DNA from: a virus
DNA length: 51,746 nt
Strand: one strand, 5' to 3'
IMG/VR virus record: IMGVR_UViG_3300046532_002939
Location: 1-51,746 of that record
Positions 41,289 to 48,774 of this stretch are shown here, one piece after another. The notes under the pieces were generated by a model, which saw only the letters and a list, made by a program, of their open reading frames with translations, was not told the origin of the DNA and made no database searches. Position numbers and translations under genes: made by a program. Positions within the stretch are counted from its first letter, which is position 1. Each line of letters begins with the position of its first letter.

Positions 41289-42401
41289 ATGGCAAAACCG
41301 TTCGACGTAAGTAAATTTAGAAAAGATATTACAAAAGGAATTGACGGATTAACCGTTGGTTTCCATGACCCAACTGATTGGGTTGGCACAGGCAACTATG
41401 CACTTAACTATCTTATTAGCGGAGACTTTAATAGAGGTATTCCGATGGGCAAGGTAACAGTTTTTGCAGGCGAATCTGGAGCAGGTAAGAGTTACTTTGC
41501 ATCTGGTAACATTGTAAAAGCCGCACAAGATCAAGGCATTTTTGTTGTGCTAGTTGATACCGAAAACGCACTTGATGAGTCGTGGTTGAAAGCACTTGGT
41601 GTTGATACCGATGAGGGCAAACTACTTAAATTAAGCATGAGCATGATTGATGATGTTGCTAAAACAATTTCAATGTTTATGAAAGATTATAAAGCATTAC
41701 CAGATGGCGAACGTCCTAAGGTATTGTTTGTAATTGATAGTTTAGGAATGATGCTTACTCCAACAGATGTTAATCAGTTTGAAGCAGGCGACATGAAAGG
41801 TGATATGGGTCGTAAGCCTAAAGCACTAACAAGTCTTGTACGCAATACTGTTAATATGATTGGTAGTTATAACGTAGGCATGGTGTGTACAAACCACACG
41901 TATGCTTCACAAGATATGTTTGACCCAGATGACAAAATATCAGGTGGTCAAGGATTTATCTATGCATCAAGTATTGTTGTTGCTATGCGTAAACTCAAGC
42001 TCAAAGAAGATGAAGACGGCAACAAGATTAGCCAAGTTATGGGTATTCGAGCCGCATGCAAAGTAATGAAAACACGTTACTCAAAACCATTTGAAAGTGT
42101 ACAAGTTAAGATCCCATATGAAACAGGAATGAATCCCTATTCTGGTTTGACTGATTTGTTTGAGCAAAAAGGCTTCCTTAAGAAGTCAGGTAATATGCTA
42201 AGTTACATTGCCGTAGACGGCACAGAGACTAAGCAATTTCGAAAGGCATGGGACCGTAATAATAATGGATGCCTTGACCTAATTATGGCTAACTACAATG
42301 AACCTACTGACTCCATTGATAATGAGGACAAAGAAGATACCTCAGATGAACTTTATCTTAAGGGAACCATTGAGCAGTTAGAGGAAAGAAACGAATTATA
42401 A
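41289..42401 (+). CDS. uvsX: RecA-like recombinase UvsX
   Basis: A 370-residue strand-exchange protein (T4: 391). Walker A GESGAGKSYF lies near residues 62-71 and Walker B VLFVIDSLGMM near residues 146-156. CTNHTYASQDMFDPDDKISG resembles the L2/loop region of UvsX. It forms filaments on gp32-bound ssDNA and starts recombination-dependent replication. The C-terminal tail is acidic (DSIDNEDKEDTSDELYLKG). The order gp32 hairpin-uvsX-small genes-uvsY is compact and co-directional, so these are likely expressed together. Confidence 0.95.
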   Translation: MAKPFDVSKFRKDITKGIDGLTVGFHDPTDWVGTGNYALNYLISGDFNRGIPMGKVTVFAGESGAGKSYFASGNIVKAAQDQGIFVVLVDTENALDESWLKALGVDTDEGKLLKLSMSMIDDVAKTISMFMKDYKALPDGERPKVLFVIDSLGMMLTPTDVNQFEAGDMKGDMGRKPKALTSLVRNTVNMIGSYNVGMVCTNHTYASQDMFDPDDKISGGQGFIYASSIVVAMRKLKLKEDEDGNKISQVMGIRAACKVMKTRYSKPFESVQVKIPYETGMNPYSGLTDLFEQKGFLKKSGNMLSYIAVDGTETKQFRKAWDRNNNGCLDLIMANYNEPTDSIDNEDKEDTSDELYLKGTIEQLEERNEL

Positions 42402-42413
42402 CGGAGATTAAGC

Positions 42414-42665
42414 ATGGACGAAGATTTCGATTATCTTGTTACAACATATAATATTGTTAAAGATTATGTCCCAGCAGGACAAATGCAAGGCGCCGCCGAT
42501 CATTTAATGGGCGTAATCGTTGATACCATGGAAGAAGAAGAACTTAGAGACTTTGTTTTATCAGCAAGTTGTAAATACCTTTCAAAAGCATATGCTGAAT
42601 ACGACATTGAAGATGAAGTTAGCGATGACGAAGACGAGATTGGGAGTGATTACGATAACTATTAA
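42414..42665 (+). CDS. Small acidic protein after uvsX
   Basis: 83 residues; N-terminal helical domain (FDYLVTTYNIVKDYVPAGQM, then DTMEEEELRDFVLSA) and a strongly acidic C-terminus (EDEVSDDEDEIGSDYDNY). Starts 12 nt after uvsX with CGGAG as ribosome site. Similar short genes sit beside uvsX in marine T4-like phages. The acidic tail suggests DNA mimicry or binding to gp32 or UvsX, but this is inference. Confidence 0.6.
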   Translation: MDEDFDYLVTTYNIVKDYVPAGQMQGAADHLMGVIVDTMEEEELRDFVLSASCKYLSKAYAEYDIEDEVSDDEDEIGSDYDNY

Positions 42666-42676
42666 AAGGATAAATT

Positions 42677-42868
42677 ATGGAAAATGTAACTCATAAAACA
42701 AGTGATAAGGTCTGGGATTATGATGCCATTGATAAACAACGCAATGAAGAATGGGGTGGCATCCACAAGTTAGTTACGGATCATGCAGTAGAGAAGCGTG
42801 TAACAGCAGAAGAGATTGCTAAACGAAACTCTATATTTTACAACCATAGAGAAATCAACAAACACTAG
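42677..42868 (+). CDS. Small charged protein in the recombination operon
   Basis: 63 residues, no recognised family. Mainly one helix (GGIHKLVTDHAVEKRVTAEE) with charged ends. It begins 11 nt after the previous stop with AAAGGAT upstream and ends 15 nt before uvsY. Likely real because of tight packing and a good ribosome site, function unknown. Confidence 0.5.
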   Translation: MENVTHKTSDKVWDYDAIDKQRNEEWGGIHKLVTDHAVEKRVTAEEIAKRNSIFYNHREINKH

Positions 42869-42883
42869 GCAAGGAAAGTAAGA

Positions 42884-43339
42884 ATGTGGTATAGTAGAGT
42901 AGTTAAAGATTTAAATGAGTTACCAAAGTTTATTTCTTTCTACGAAAAGGAGTTAGAGTCAGCAAAAGCAGATGTCACAGTGTCTGGAGTTGTTGAACGT
43001 AACCTTAAAGATATGCCAGGTATTACTGAGCACCGTTTTAATCAGTTACAAGAGATTGAAGCGGTGCTTAACTATCTTAATATACAATTACGTAAAATAC
43101 GAAGAAAACACTTTCAAAAATACTTAGAAGGATATGCTAGAGCATTGAGTAGCAGAGACGCTGAGAAGTATGTTGACGGTGAAGATGAAGTCATTGACTT
43201 TGAAACAATAATTAACGAAGTAAGTTTAGTACGAAATAAGTGGCTTGGAGTACACAAAGGTTTAGATAATAAACAGTGGATGCTTGGTCATATTGTTAAA
43301 CTTAGAACAGCCGGAATGGAAGATGTCGCGTTACTCTAA
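42884..43339 (+). CDS. uvsY: Recombination mediator UvsY
   Basis: 151 residues (T4: 137), rich in helices. UvsY loads UvsX on gp32-covered ssDNA. The C-terminal part HFQKYLEGYARALSSRDAEK, then VDGEDEVIDFETIINEVSLV and LDNKQWMLGHIVKLRTAGM, is the conserved UvsY signature in marine T4-like phages, as I remember it. Location beside uvsX supports this. Its end overlaps the start of the next gene by 17 nt. Confidence 0.85.
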   Translation: MWYSRVVKDLNELPKFISFYEKELESAKADVTVSGVVERNLKDMPGITEHRFNQLQEIEAVLNYLNIQLRKIRRKHFQKYLEGYARALSSRDAEKYVDGEDEVIDFETIINEVSLVRNKWLGVHKGLDNKQWMLGHIVKLRTAGMEDVALL

Positions 43340-43604
43340 TTTAGAAAAATGGAGCGCCGTTAGAGATATTAAGCCTTGCTCTGGCATACCAACAGTTATT
43401 GATATGCGTCATAGTAGAGATCAACTTGATACTCTAGCAAATCAAATTCTCCACTATCCTTTATTAACATCACATACTTCTCCTACATTAAATACATTAT
43501 TACAGCAGTTTGATGAGAAATTGCATACTTATACTCAGTTAGTCACAATGGAGACGTTAAAGCATGGACCAGTTTACAAGCCCGTATCAAAGTCATTTAC
43601 ATAG
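43323..43604 (+). CDS. Small unknown protein overlapping uvsY
   Basis: 93 residues from the ATG at 43323, which lies within the end of uvsY; a start at 43284 would deepen the overlap. Helical, with CSGIPTVIDMRHSRDQLDTL. It overlaps the methyltransferase gene by 41 nt at its end, so it sits between two coupled genes. No family recognised. Confidence 0.5.
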   Translation: MSRYSNLEKWSAVRDIKPCSGIPTVIDMRHSRDQLDTLANQILHYPLLTSHTSPTLNTLLQQFDEKLHTYTQLVTMETLKHGPVYKPVSKSFT

Positions 43605-44322
43605 TTTAGAAACATTAAACTTAATATATCAGTATGATAGTTTTCTTGACAGTTTAACTAATATTGCTGACCTAGGATGCGGTGCTGGAGTAGATCTTAA
43701 TTGGTGGTCCACATTAACAACAAGAGACGAAGTGGCCCGCCCACACAATTATAATGTGTACGGTGTTGATAAAAAACTTAACCTTGAACCTCGTTTTTTA
43801 GAAAACGATCGAGTTTTCCCAATTGAAGCAGACTTTGAACAAGAAGGAGTATTCTCAACTCCGGTAGATTTAATTTGGTGTCATGATGCATTTCAGTTTG
43901 TTAAGAACCCAATGCAAACACTAAAGAACTGGAATAAACTTTTAGTTAAAGATGGTATGTTAGTTATTATCATGCCACAGTTGTCAGGGTACGTAAATAA
44001 CAAGCATAGTCAGCGTGTATACACTGGAGTGGTGCATAGTTACAATACATTAAATATGATGTACATGTTAGCACTAAATGGGTTTGATTGTAAAGATGCT
44101 TATTTTTACAGAGATCCACTTGATGTTATAAATCCGTGGATACATATTGCAGTGTATAAAAGTAGTGATCCGTTAGATCCTGATACTACGTTACTTGAAC
44201 TAGCTTCACAGAACCGGTTAAATCCAAGTGCTGAGACGTGCCTTAAAAAGTATGGGCACCTAAGGCAAGAAGAGATTTACACTACTTGGTTTGATAAAGA
44301 TTGGTATAGATTAAAATCATGA
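43564..44322 (+). CDS. SAM-dependent methyltransferase
   Basis: A 252-residue class I methyltransferase. Motif I is IADLGCGAGVDLNWW (about residues 33-47), the acidic end of strand 2 is YGVDKKLNLE, and the post-motif strand is LIWCHDAFQF with LLVKDGMLVIIMP as motif III. The substrate cannot be read; the next gene overlaps its stop (ATGA) and encodes a sugar-linked fusion, which suggests glycan or nucleotide-sugar methylation. Confidence 0.75.
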   Translation: MDQFTSPYQSHLHSLETLNLIYQYDSFLDSLTNIADLGCGAGVDLNWWSTLTTRDEVARPHNYNVYGVDKKLNLEPRFLENDRVFPIEADFEQEGVFSTPVDLIWCHDAFQFVKNPMQTLKNWNKLLVKDGMLVIIMPQLSGYVNNKHSQRVYTGVVHSYNTLNMMYMLALNGFDCKDAYFYRDPLDVINPWIHIAVYKSSDPLDPDTTLLELASQNRLNPSAETCLKKYGHLRQEEIYTTWFDKDWYRLKS

Positions 44323-45083
44323 GAGTTGCACTAGTTACAGGTGGCTTTGATCCAATTCACAGCGGCCACATTAAATTAATACAAGATGCTAAACAGCACG
44401 GCGACGAAGTTTGGGTTGGTGTTAATAGTGATGAATGGTTAATTAATAAAAAAGGTTTTGTCTTTCAATCCATGTCTGATCGAGTTGCTATTGTAACAGC
44501 ATTAGCTGGAGTAAGTAAAGTTATCTCGTGGGATGATTCATCCGGCGATGCAGGCGGTGCAATTTTTAAGTCAATATCATTAGGGGCTACACATGTTTCA
44601 TTTTGCAACGGTGGAGATAGAAACGAAGCATCTTTACCAGCAACTGAAAAAGTATGGGCCACAAGACTAGATTGTGACTTCGTTTACGGCGTGGGTGGCT
44701 CAGACAAGGTTAATAGTAGCTCCTCAATTGCCGAGAATATTAAGTCTCCTAAAACAGTACGCTCTTGGGGATATTATAGAGTGTTACATGAAGTTGTTGG
44801 TTGTAAAGTTAAAGAACTAACAGTAGATCCTGGACAAAGTTTAAGCATGCAACAACACGAACACCGTAGTGAGTTTTGGTTGGTCTCCTCAGGCGGTGCA
44901 ATTATAAACACACAAACAGAAGACAACCCACCTACAGTTCTTCAAATACATAACAGTACTTTCATACCTGCAGGTATGTGGCATCAGTTAATTAATCCAT
45001 TCCCTGAGCCGTGCAGAATTATTGAGATACAATATGGTGTCAACTGTGTTGAAGAGGATATTAAAAGATTTGAAGAAAAATAA
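44319..45083 (+). CDS. Nucleotidyltransferase-cupin fusion (sugar-phosphate enzyme)
   Basis: 254 residues with two domains. Residues 1-140 are a cytidylyltransferase-like fold with GGFDPIHSGHIKLI, that is the HxGH motif at residues 14-17, as in RfaE/HldE or glycerol-3-phosphate cytidylyltransferases. Residues 147-250 are a cupin of the mannose-6-phosphate isomerase type II kind: SWGYYRVLHE, MQQHEHRSEFWLVSSG with metal ligands near H180 and H182, FIPAGMWHQLINP and IIEIQYG. The combination suggests handling of a hexose or heptose phosphate. A phosphomannomutase-like gene occurs at the window end. A bidirectional terminator follows. Confidence 0.75.
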   Translation: MRVALVTGGFDPIHSGHIKLIQDAKQHGDEVWVGVNSDEWLINKKGFVFQSMSDRVAIVTALAGVSKVISWDDSSGDAGGAIFKSISLGATHVSFCNGGDRNEASLPATEKVWATRLDCDFVYGVGGSDKVNSSSSIAENIKSPKTVRSWGYYRVLHEVVGCKVKELTVDPGQSLSMQQHEHRSEFWLVSSGGAIINTQTEDNPPTVLQIHNSTFIPAGMWHQLINPFPEPCRIIEIQYGVNCVEEDIKRFEEK

Positions 45084-45106
45084 AGGGGACTAAGTCCCCT
45101 TTATTT
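45078..45106. terminator. Bidirectional terminator between convergent genes
   Basis: AAATAAAGGGGAC pairs with GTCCCCTTTATTT around a TAA loop; A- and T-tracts on both sides make it work on both strands. Confidence 0.9.
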
Positions 45107-45107
45107 A

Positions 45108-45317
45108 TTATGTGTCTAGCTTCATGTAATCTGGTCTATACTTTAAGATTTCATTTTTTGTTGCTGGATCTAAAAATGCCCATTGCTGACGTAATACCGA
45201 AGCAGATCTCGCTTCTCCGTACTTAACAGTTGCAAGGCAAAACTTTTGCCAAGCTCTACGAAATAAGTCGCATACAGTACAACCAAATGATTGTACGTTT
45301 GATACTAACGCATTCAT
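45108..45317 (-). CDS. Small protein coupled to the DUF3563-like gene
   Basis: 69 residues, start overlapping the previous stop by ATGA. Segments: CTVCDLFRRAWQKFCLATVK, then VLRQQWAFLDPATKNEILKY. Helical, no signal peptide. Not recognised. Its downstream end meets the bidirectional terminator. Confidence 0.5.
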   Translation of the reverse strand: MNALVSNVQSFGCTVCDLFRRAWQKFCLATVKYGEARSASVLRQQWAFLDPATKNEILKYRPDYMKLDT

Positions 45318-45514
45318 GGTCTGTATCCTCCATAACGAGATGAAGTTGGAAAGTGTATATCTTTTAAACGACGCTCTAAATCAGCATGGTCGGTACTCTG
45401 AGCAAGGTATCTTTCAATATCTTGAGCAGACGAAACAGCACTGAATACGTATAGAAATGGTTTACCAATTGCAGTTAAGGCCGCAATGATTGTTCCGACA
45501 AGTTTACTAATCAT
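45314..45514 (-). CDS. DUF3563-like small protein
   Basis: 66 residues from the ATG at 45514 with AGGAG upstream (the preceding TTG is not needed). An N-terminal hydrophobic helix (LVGTIIAALTAIGKPFLYVF) is followed by IERYLAQSTDHADLERRLKD, which closely matches the core of DUF3563, a short proteobacterial family of unknown function. A late box CATAAATA lies upstream at 45585-45592 on the minus strand. Confidence 0.6.
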   Translation of the reverse strand: MISKLVGTIIAALTAIGKPFLYVFSAVSSAQDIERYLAQSTDHADLERRLKDIHFPTSSRYGGYRP

Positions 45515-45584
45515 CAAATTCTCCTGTGTGATATGATGTATGTTGGTGTAATTTTGTGTGTTAAGTAATATTATTACTCAATAA

Positions 45585-45592
45585 TATTTATG
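45585..45592 (-). promoter_or_regulatory. Late promoter box CATAAATA
   Basis: Minus-strand CATAAATA, 78 nt (first base) upstream of the DUF3563-like start, driving the two small leftward genes. Confidence 0.5.
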
Positions 45593-45667
45593 TTGGGGAA
45601 GGATTAAAAACCAGAAAATCTGCCATACAATTGGTAAAGACAGTCATGCGTTTTAAGCAGGGACGTA

Positions 45668-45871
45668 TTATGTCCAGGGGCGTCCGGGCACTAGGCCACC
45701 GGAATTAGCGTTATCAGTAACTGAATTATCACCCTCGTATACAGTAGGTAACTGAGAAAGGTTTAGTGTATTTCTTCTACCAGTTGTTCCTCGTTTTACT
45801 CGTGCAAGTTCTAACTTAGCAAGTTGCCTAAGATTCTTATTTGCCATAGTTGAAATACCGTTGTTAGCCAT
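45668..45871 (-). CDS. Small basic unknown protein
   Basis: 67 residues; MANNGISTMANKNLRQLAKL then RVKRGTTGRRN and a Pro/Gly end (GGLVPGRPWT). It has a leftward late box GCTAAATA at 45900-45907 (minus strand), 36 nt before its start, and AGAGG as ribosome site. A second in-frame ATG at 45847 is possible. The 150 bases between this gene and 45514 hold no gene. Confidence 0.45.
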   Translation of the reverse strand: MANNGISTMANKNLRQLAKLELARVKRGTTGRRNTLNLSQLPTVYEGDNSVTDNANSGGLVPGRPWT

Positions 45872-45963
45872 TTATATTACCTCTTTAAAATACTATTATT
45901 ATTTAGCCAATGACGAATTAATAATCAAATAATCAAAAAATCAAAAAAACATGAAAAAAGAGG

Positions 45964-45992
45964 TTGACGTAGAGCCTAACATAGTGTATAGT
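45964..45992 (+). promoter_or_regulatory. Sigma70-type promoter for the tRNA cluster
   Basis: TTGACG (45964-45969), a 17-bp spacer and TATAGT (45987-45992). It lies 20 nt before the first tRNA. Confidence 0.75.
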
Positions 45993-46012
45993 ATATAAAC
46001 AATGCAGAACAA

Positions 46013-46102
46013 GGACAGTTGGCTGAGCGGCTTAAAGCGGGGGATTACTAATCCCTTGTACGAGCAATCGTACCGTGGGTTCGAATCCTACACTGTCCGC
46101 CA
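46013..46102 (+). tRNA. tRNA-Ser with anticodon ACT
   Basis: A class II tRNA: acceptor GGACAGT/ACTGTCC, D-arm, anticodon stem GGGGA/TCCCT with loop TTACTAA, long variable arm (GTACGA/TCGTAC), T-arm GTGGG/CCTAC, discriminator G and encoded CCA. The loop places ACT (46047-46049) at positions 34-36. The long variable arm and G73 fit serine. A34 is unusual in bacterial Ser tRNAs. Confidence 0.85.
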
Positions 46103-46124
46103 TCATTCGGTAACCGGAGTTGAA

Positions 46125-46352
46125 ATGACACACCCAGAAACGTACGAATTAACACGAGATGAATGGTCAAACCTTAACCGGGCATTATGTGGTGCAAGAT
46201 TAGAAATGTACGGAGCAGGGTATCCTGTAGGTAGCAATCGTAAAGCAATACAGAATAGACGATTACTCCGTACTAACGATGCATTGGATATCATCTCAAC
46301 AGTTTATAAACGAGCTGAGGAAAAGATAAGTAACTTATCAACAATTTCATAA
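46125..46352 (+). CDS. Small protein between tRNA genes
   Basis: 75 residues from the ATG at 46125 (CCGGAG upstream); an apparent longer frame from 46002 runs through the tRNA-Ser gene and is not a valid start. Sequence: THPETYELTRDEWSNLNRAL then GNRRLLRTNDALD-like helices. Helical, not recognised. It would be expressed with the tRNAs from the early promoter. Confidence 0.5.
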   Translation: MTHPETYELTRDEWSNLNRALCGARLEMYGAGYPVGSNRKAIQNRRLLRTNDALDIISTVYKRAEEKISNLSTIS

Positions 46353-46359
46353 ATTACAT

Positions 46360-46436
46360 CTGCCCTTAGCTCAGCTGGATAGAGCAACAGCCTTCTAAGC
46401 TGTAGGTCGTAGGTTCGAATCCTACAGGGCAGGCCA
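46360..46436 (+). tRNA. tRNA-Arg (TCT)
   Basis: Acceptor CTGCCCT/AGGGCAG, D-arm GCTC..GAGC, anticodon stem ACAGC/GCTGT with loop CTTCTAA (anticodon TCT), T-arm GTAGG/CCTAC, CCA encoded. It reads AGA/AGG, codons common in AT-rich phage genes. Confidence 0.95.
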
Positions 46437-46440
46437 AATT

Positions 46441-46527
46441 GCGAGCGTGGCGGAATAGGTAGACGCAACAGACTTAAAATCTGTTATCTGTATAGGTGTG
46501 TGGGTTCGAGTCCCTCCGCTCGCACCA
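46441..46527 (+). tRNA. tRNA-Leu (TAA)
   Basis: Acceptor GCGAGCG/CGCTCGC, anticodon stem ACAGA/TCTGT with loop CTTAAAA (anticodon TAA), long variable arm, T-arm with TTCGAGT, A discriminator and encoded CCA. It reads UUA, the favoured leucine codon here. Confidence 0.95.
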
Positions 46528-46546
46528 TTTTTACCAAGGTTACCGA

Positions 46547-47008
46547 ATGATTACGAAAAAAGACTTGAAGTATATTGACACGGCGTTTGAAATTGCTAAA
46601 GCCACACTTCCTGTGCGTGGAAGTCGAATAGGTGCTGTTTTAGTTAGACGCAACCGTGTCATTGGAGTAGGGTTTAATCATTATAAATCTCATCCCTTCC
46701 AGAAAGAATATTCTAAAAACGATGAAGCTATCTTCTTTCATGCCGAAGTTCATGCTATTAAAAATGCTCTAAGCAACGTAACTGTTGACGACCTAGCAAA
46801 ATCTACTTTGTATATTGCTCGTGCTAAGAAAGGTACAGCATTTAAAGAAGGTAAATGGCGTTACGGTGCTAGTCGACCGTGTACAGGATGTGCTAGTTGT
46901 ATAAATGAGTTTGGAATACCTAATGTGGTATATACAGATGAAGATAATAAAATAATCGAAATAGATAATTATACTAAACAACTAATTGGATATTCAAATG
47001 AAGGATAA
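46547..47008 (+). CDS. Cytidine/dCMP deaminase-family enzyme
   Basis: 153 residues from the ATG at 46547 (the apparent upstream start lies inside tRNA-Leu). The zinc site is complete: H65-A-E67 in FFHAEVHAIKNAL and C112-x2-C115 in SRPCTGCASC. The Glu shuttles protons in the deamination. The family includes dCMP deaminases, which feed dTMP synthesis in T4-like phages, but also other nucleotide deaminases; the short length and lack of the T4 dCTP-binding residues leave the substrate open. Confidence 0.8.
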   Translation: MITKKDLKYIDTAFEIAKATLPVRGSRIGAVLVRRNRVIGVGFNHYKSHPFQKEYSKNDEAIFFHAEVHAIKNALSNVTVDDLAKSTLYIARAKKGTAFKEGKWRYGASRPCTGCASCINEFGIPNVVYTDEDNKIIEIDNYTKQLIGYSNEG

Positions 47009-47011
47009 ATA
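47004..47011 (+). promoter_or_regulatory. Late promoter box GATAAATA (leaderless geometry)
   Basis: The first base lies 13 nt before the ATG at 47017. The box overlaps the stop codon of the deaminase gene. Confidence 0.6.
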
Positions 47012-47016
47012 AAGTT

Positions 47017-48114
47017 ATGCGATACACAGATTTTAAAATACGACCTATTGAAGATCCGTTACACAGTGCTCTAGTAGAGTACACTGACCTCAATGTAGCA
47101 AAAAAATCAATTCTTGACACTATTTCAAATATTGATACAAATATGACCGACGAGGCATTACGTAAACAGAATGAAGAACTATTATATAAAATCTATACTA
47201 TTCTCAATAAGAGTAATGTTATTGATCGAGTAAGTTCTATTATTCCAAATTTACTTAAAGGTGAATATCCTCAGAAACAGGTATTAGAAATTGCTGGGCT
47301 ACTTGCAGACGCTCCACTTAACTTTAAAGAGAAACTTGCATTTGCTGAAAACTTATCAACAAATAAGGTTATTGATGAAAAAGTATTACTAACACCAGGT
47401 ACATATACTATTGATGCATTATGTCATAATAATGCAATTAATAAAACTGTTTTTGATTATATGAAATCATACGGTGTTGGACAACAGATGAAAGGTCCAT
47501 GCGAGCATGCATTGGCTATTTTAAATTCAGAGATTAGCATTAAAGGCAAAGGCGACGTTACCATTGGTAGTGTTCCAGTTGAAATTAAAGCGGCCATTGG
47601 ACCCACTGGTGCAGGTGGAAGATTTGGTGAGTCGGGTGAAGTGCCAAATGTAGATAGAATTTTAGCAGTACTTGATAGCTTTGACTGGCTTAAAGGTCCA
47701 TTAGATGAGCAACGTGCAAAATCTAAAAACGGTGCATTGAACTTAGAAGCATTAGTTAATGTAGTTAACAGTGTCCCAGACTTACCACCAGCCGAGCGAA
47801 CAAAGCTAGGCAACTCTTTGTTTACATTAATATTTGGTGCAGAAGGTAACTTAGTTGCACAAGTATTTAATAGACCTGGCGCAACACCAGCAGACGTGTA
47901 CAACGCTTTTGTTAAATCAAACTTTAATTGGTATAAGAATAGTGACATGGGCGGTCGCTGGGAAGTAATTGCTGGTATTAACTTTAAATTTAATGCAATT
48001 GGTGTAATGGCAAATGCCGACGACCTCGACAAGATTAACAGAGGCAAGTCTACAATTTATATTGTATACGGCAAGCCAATGGAAATGCTATATCAGTTTA
48101 ATCCACGAGCCTAA
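47017..48114 (+). CDS. Unknown 365-residue protein with PD-(D/E)XK-like motif
   Basis: The segment GKGDVTIGSVPVEIKAA places D180 and E189-x-K191 in the arrangement of PD-(D/E)XK nucleases, followed by a Gly-rich ARGFG-like turn (GPTGAGGRFGESG). N-terminal residues MRYTDFKIRPIED look like a capsid-targeting sequence, though no clear L/I-x-E site follows. Residues 40-130 are helical. The C-terminal 80 residues (RPGATPADVYNAFVKSNFNW, INFKFNAIGVMANADDLDKI) are alpha/beta. Late and probably leaderless. A virion-carried nuclease is a reasonable guess; this is inference. Confidence 0.5.
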   Translation: MRYTDFKIRPIEDPLHSALVEYTDLNVAKKSILDTISNIDTNMTDEALRKQNEELLYKIYTILNKSNVIDRVSSIIPNLLKGEYPQKQVLEIAGLLADAPLNFKEKLAFAENLSTNKVIDEKVLLTPGTYTIDALCHNNAINKTVFDYMKSYGVGQQMKGPCEHALAILNSEISIKGKGDVTIGSVPVEIKAAIGPTGAGGRFGESGEVPNVDRILAVLDSFDWLKGPLDEQRAKSKNGALNLEALVNVVNSVPDLPPAERTKLGNSLFTLIFGAEGNLVAQVFNRPGATPADVYNAFVKSNFNWYKNSDMGGRWEVIAGINFKFNAIGVMANADDLDKINRGKSTIYIVYGKPMEMLYQFNPRA

Positions 48115-48116
48115 TA

Positions 48117-48761
48117 CTACTTCTTAAATCCAAAAAAACGTTTAGCTTTAGTCCATAAACTTTCTCGAGGTTTTTCAACTTCAACAATTTCTCTTTTAAT
48201 TGTTTCAACCTCAATGGGCACTTCTACAATTTTTTCAACTTCAACAAGTTTAATGGTTTCGTTATAAACTGGAACCATAATTTCTTTTTCAACAATCTTT
48301 TCAACTTCAATAGTTTTATAACTAATCTCTGGTTGGACTTCAAGCTGTGTTGGTTCATTTGTTGATTCGTCGCTAACAATTGAGGATTTATCTCTAATGC
48401 TCTGACTAACCACATTCCCAATACTATCTCCTGCAGACGCCAATTCCCAGAATACTCTATCGTAAGTCTGACTCCGTTGTTTGTTAATTTCAATGACCAG
48501 TGCTTCTTTTATCTGATCAAGGTCTCCGACTACTTTAATAATTCTGTCAGCTGAGTTCTTAATTTCATCTAAATCAAATTCAATGTTAGGATTAGTAAGT
48601 TTAATACCTAATGCATCTTTATCTTTAACAGTAACAGTAATATAACAGTTATTTACCGCACATTGTACGCCGCCATTGGTAGCGTCAATATCGTTGTGAT
48701 AATATTGTAATTTATAAAACGGCAAACTAACTAGCCGTAATCTTTCACGGGCTTCATTCAT
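48117..48761 (-). CDS. Unknown protein with Val-Glu-Lys repeats
   Basis: 214 residues, convergent with the 47017 gene. N-terminal 110 residues are globular (YKLQYYHNDIDATNGGVQCA, IKVVGDLDQIKEAL). The C-terminal third is repeats of EVEKIVEVP/EVEKIVEKE type, probably an extended coiled or beta-like stalk, ending in a basic amphipathic tail (LWTKAKRFFGFKK) that could touch membrane or nucleic acid. Late box at 48767-48774. Not recognised. Confidence 0.55.
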   Translation of the reverse strand: MNEARERLRLVSLPFYKLQYYHNDIDATNGGVQCAVNNCYITVTVKDKDALGIKLTNPNIEFDLDEIKNSADRIIKVVGDLDQIKEALVIEINKQRSQTYDRVFWELASAGDSIGNVVSQSIRDKSSIVSDESTNEPTQLEVQPEISYKTIEVEKIVEKEIMVPVYNETIKLVEVEKIVEVPIEVETIKREIVEVEKPRESLWTKAKRFFGFKK

Positions 48762-48766
48762 AAATG

Positions 48767-48774
48767 TATTTAAC
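48767..48774 (-). promoter_or_regulatory. Late promoter box GTTAAATA (leaderless geometry)
   Basis: Minus-strand GTTAAATA whose first base (48774) lies 13 nt before the ATG at 48761. Confidence 0.55.

Noticed and set aside
46002-46124. Upstream part of the small ORF at 46002
   Set aside because: It translates the tRNA-Ser gene; the ATG at 46125 follows the CCA end and has a ribosome site.
46496-46546. Upstream start of the deaminase ORF
   Set aside because: It lies within the tRNA-Leu gene; the start at 46547 aligns better with deaminase length.
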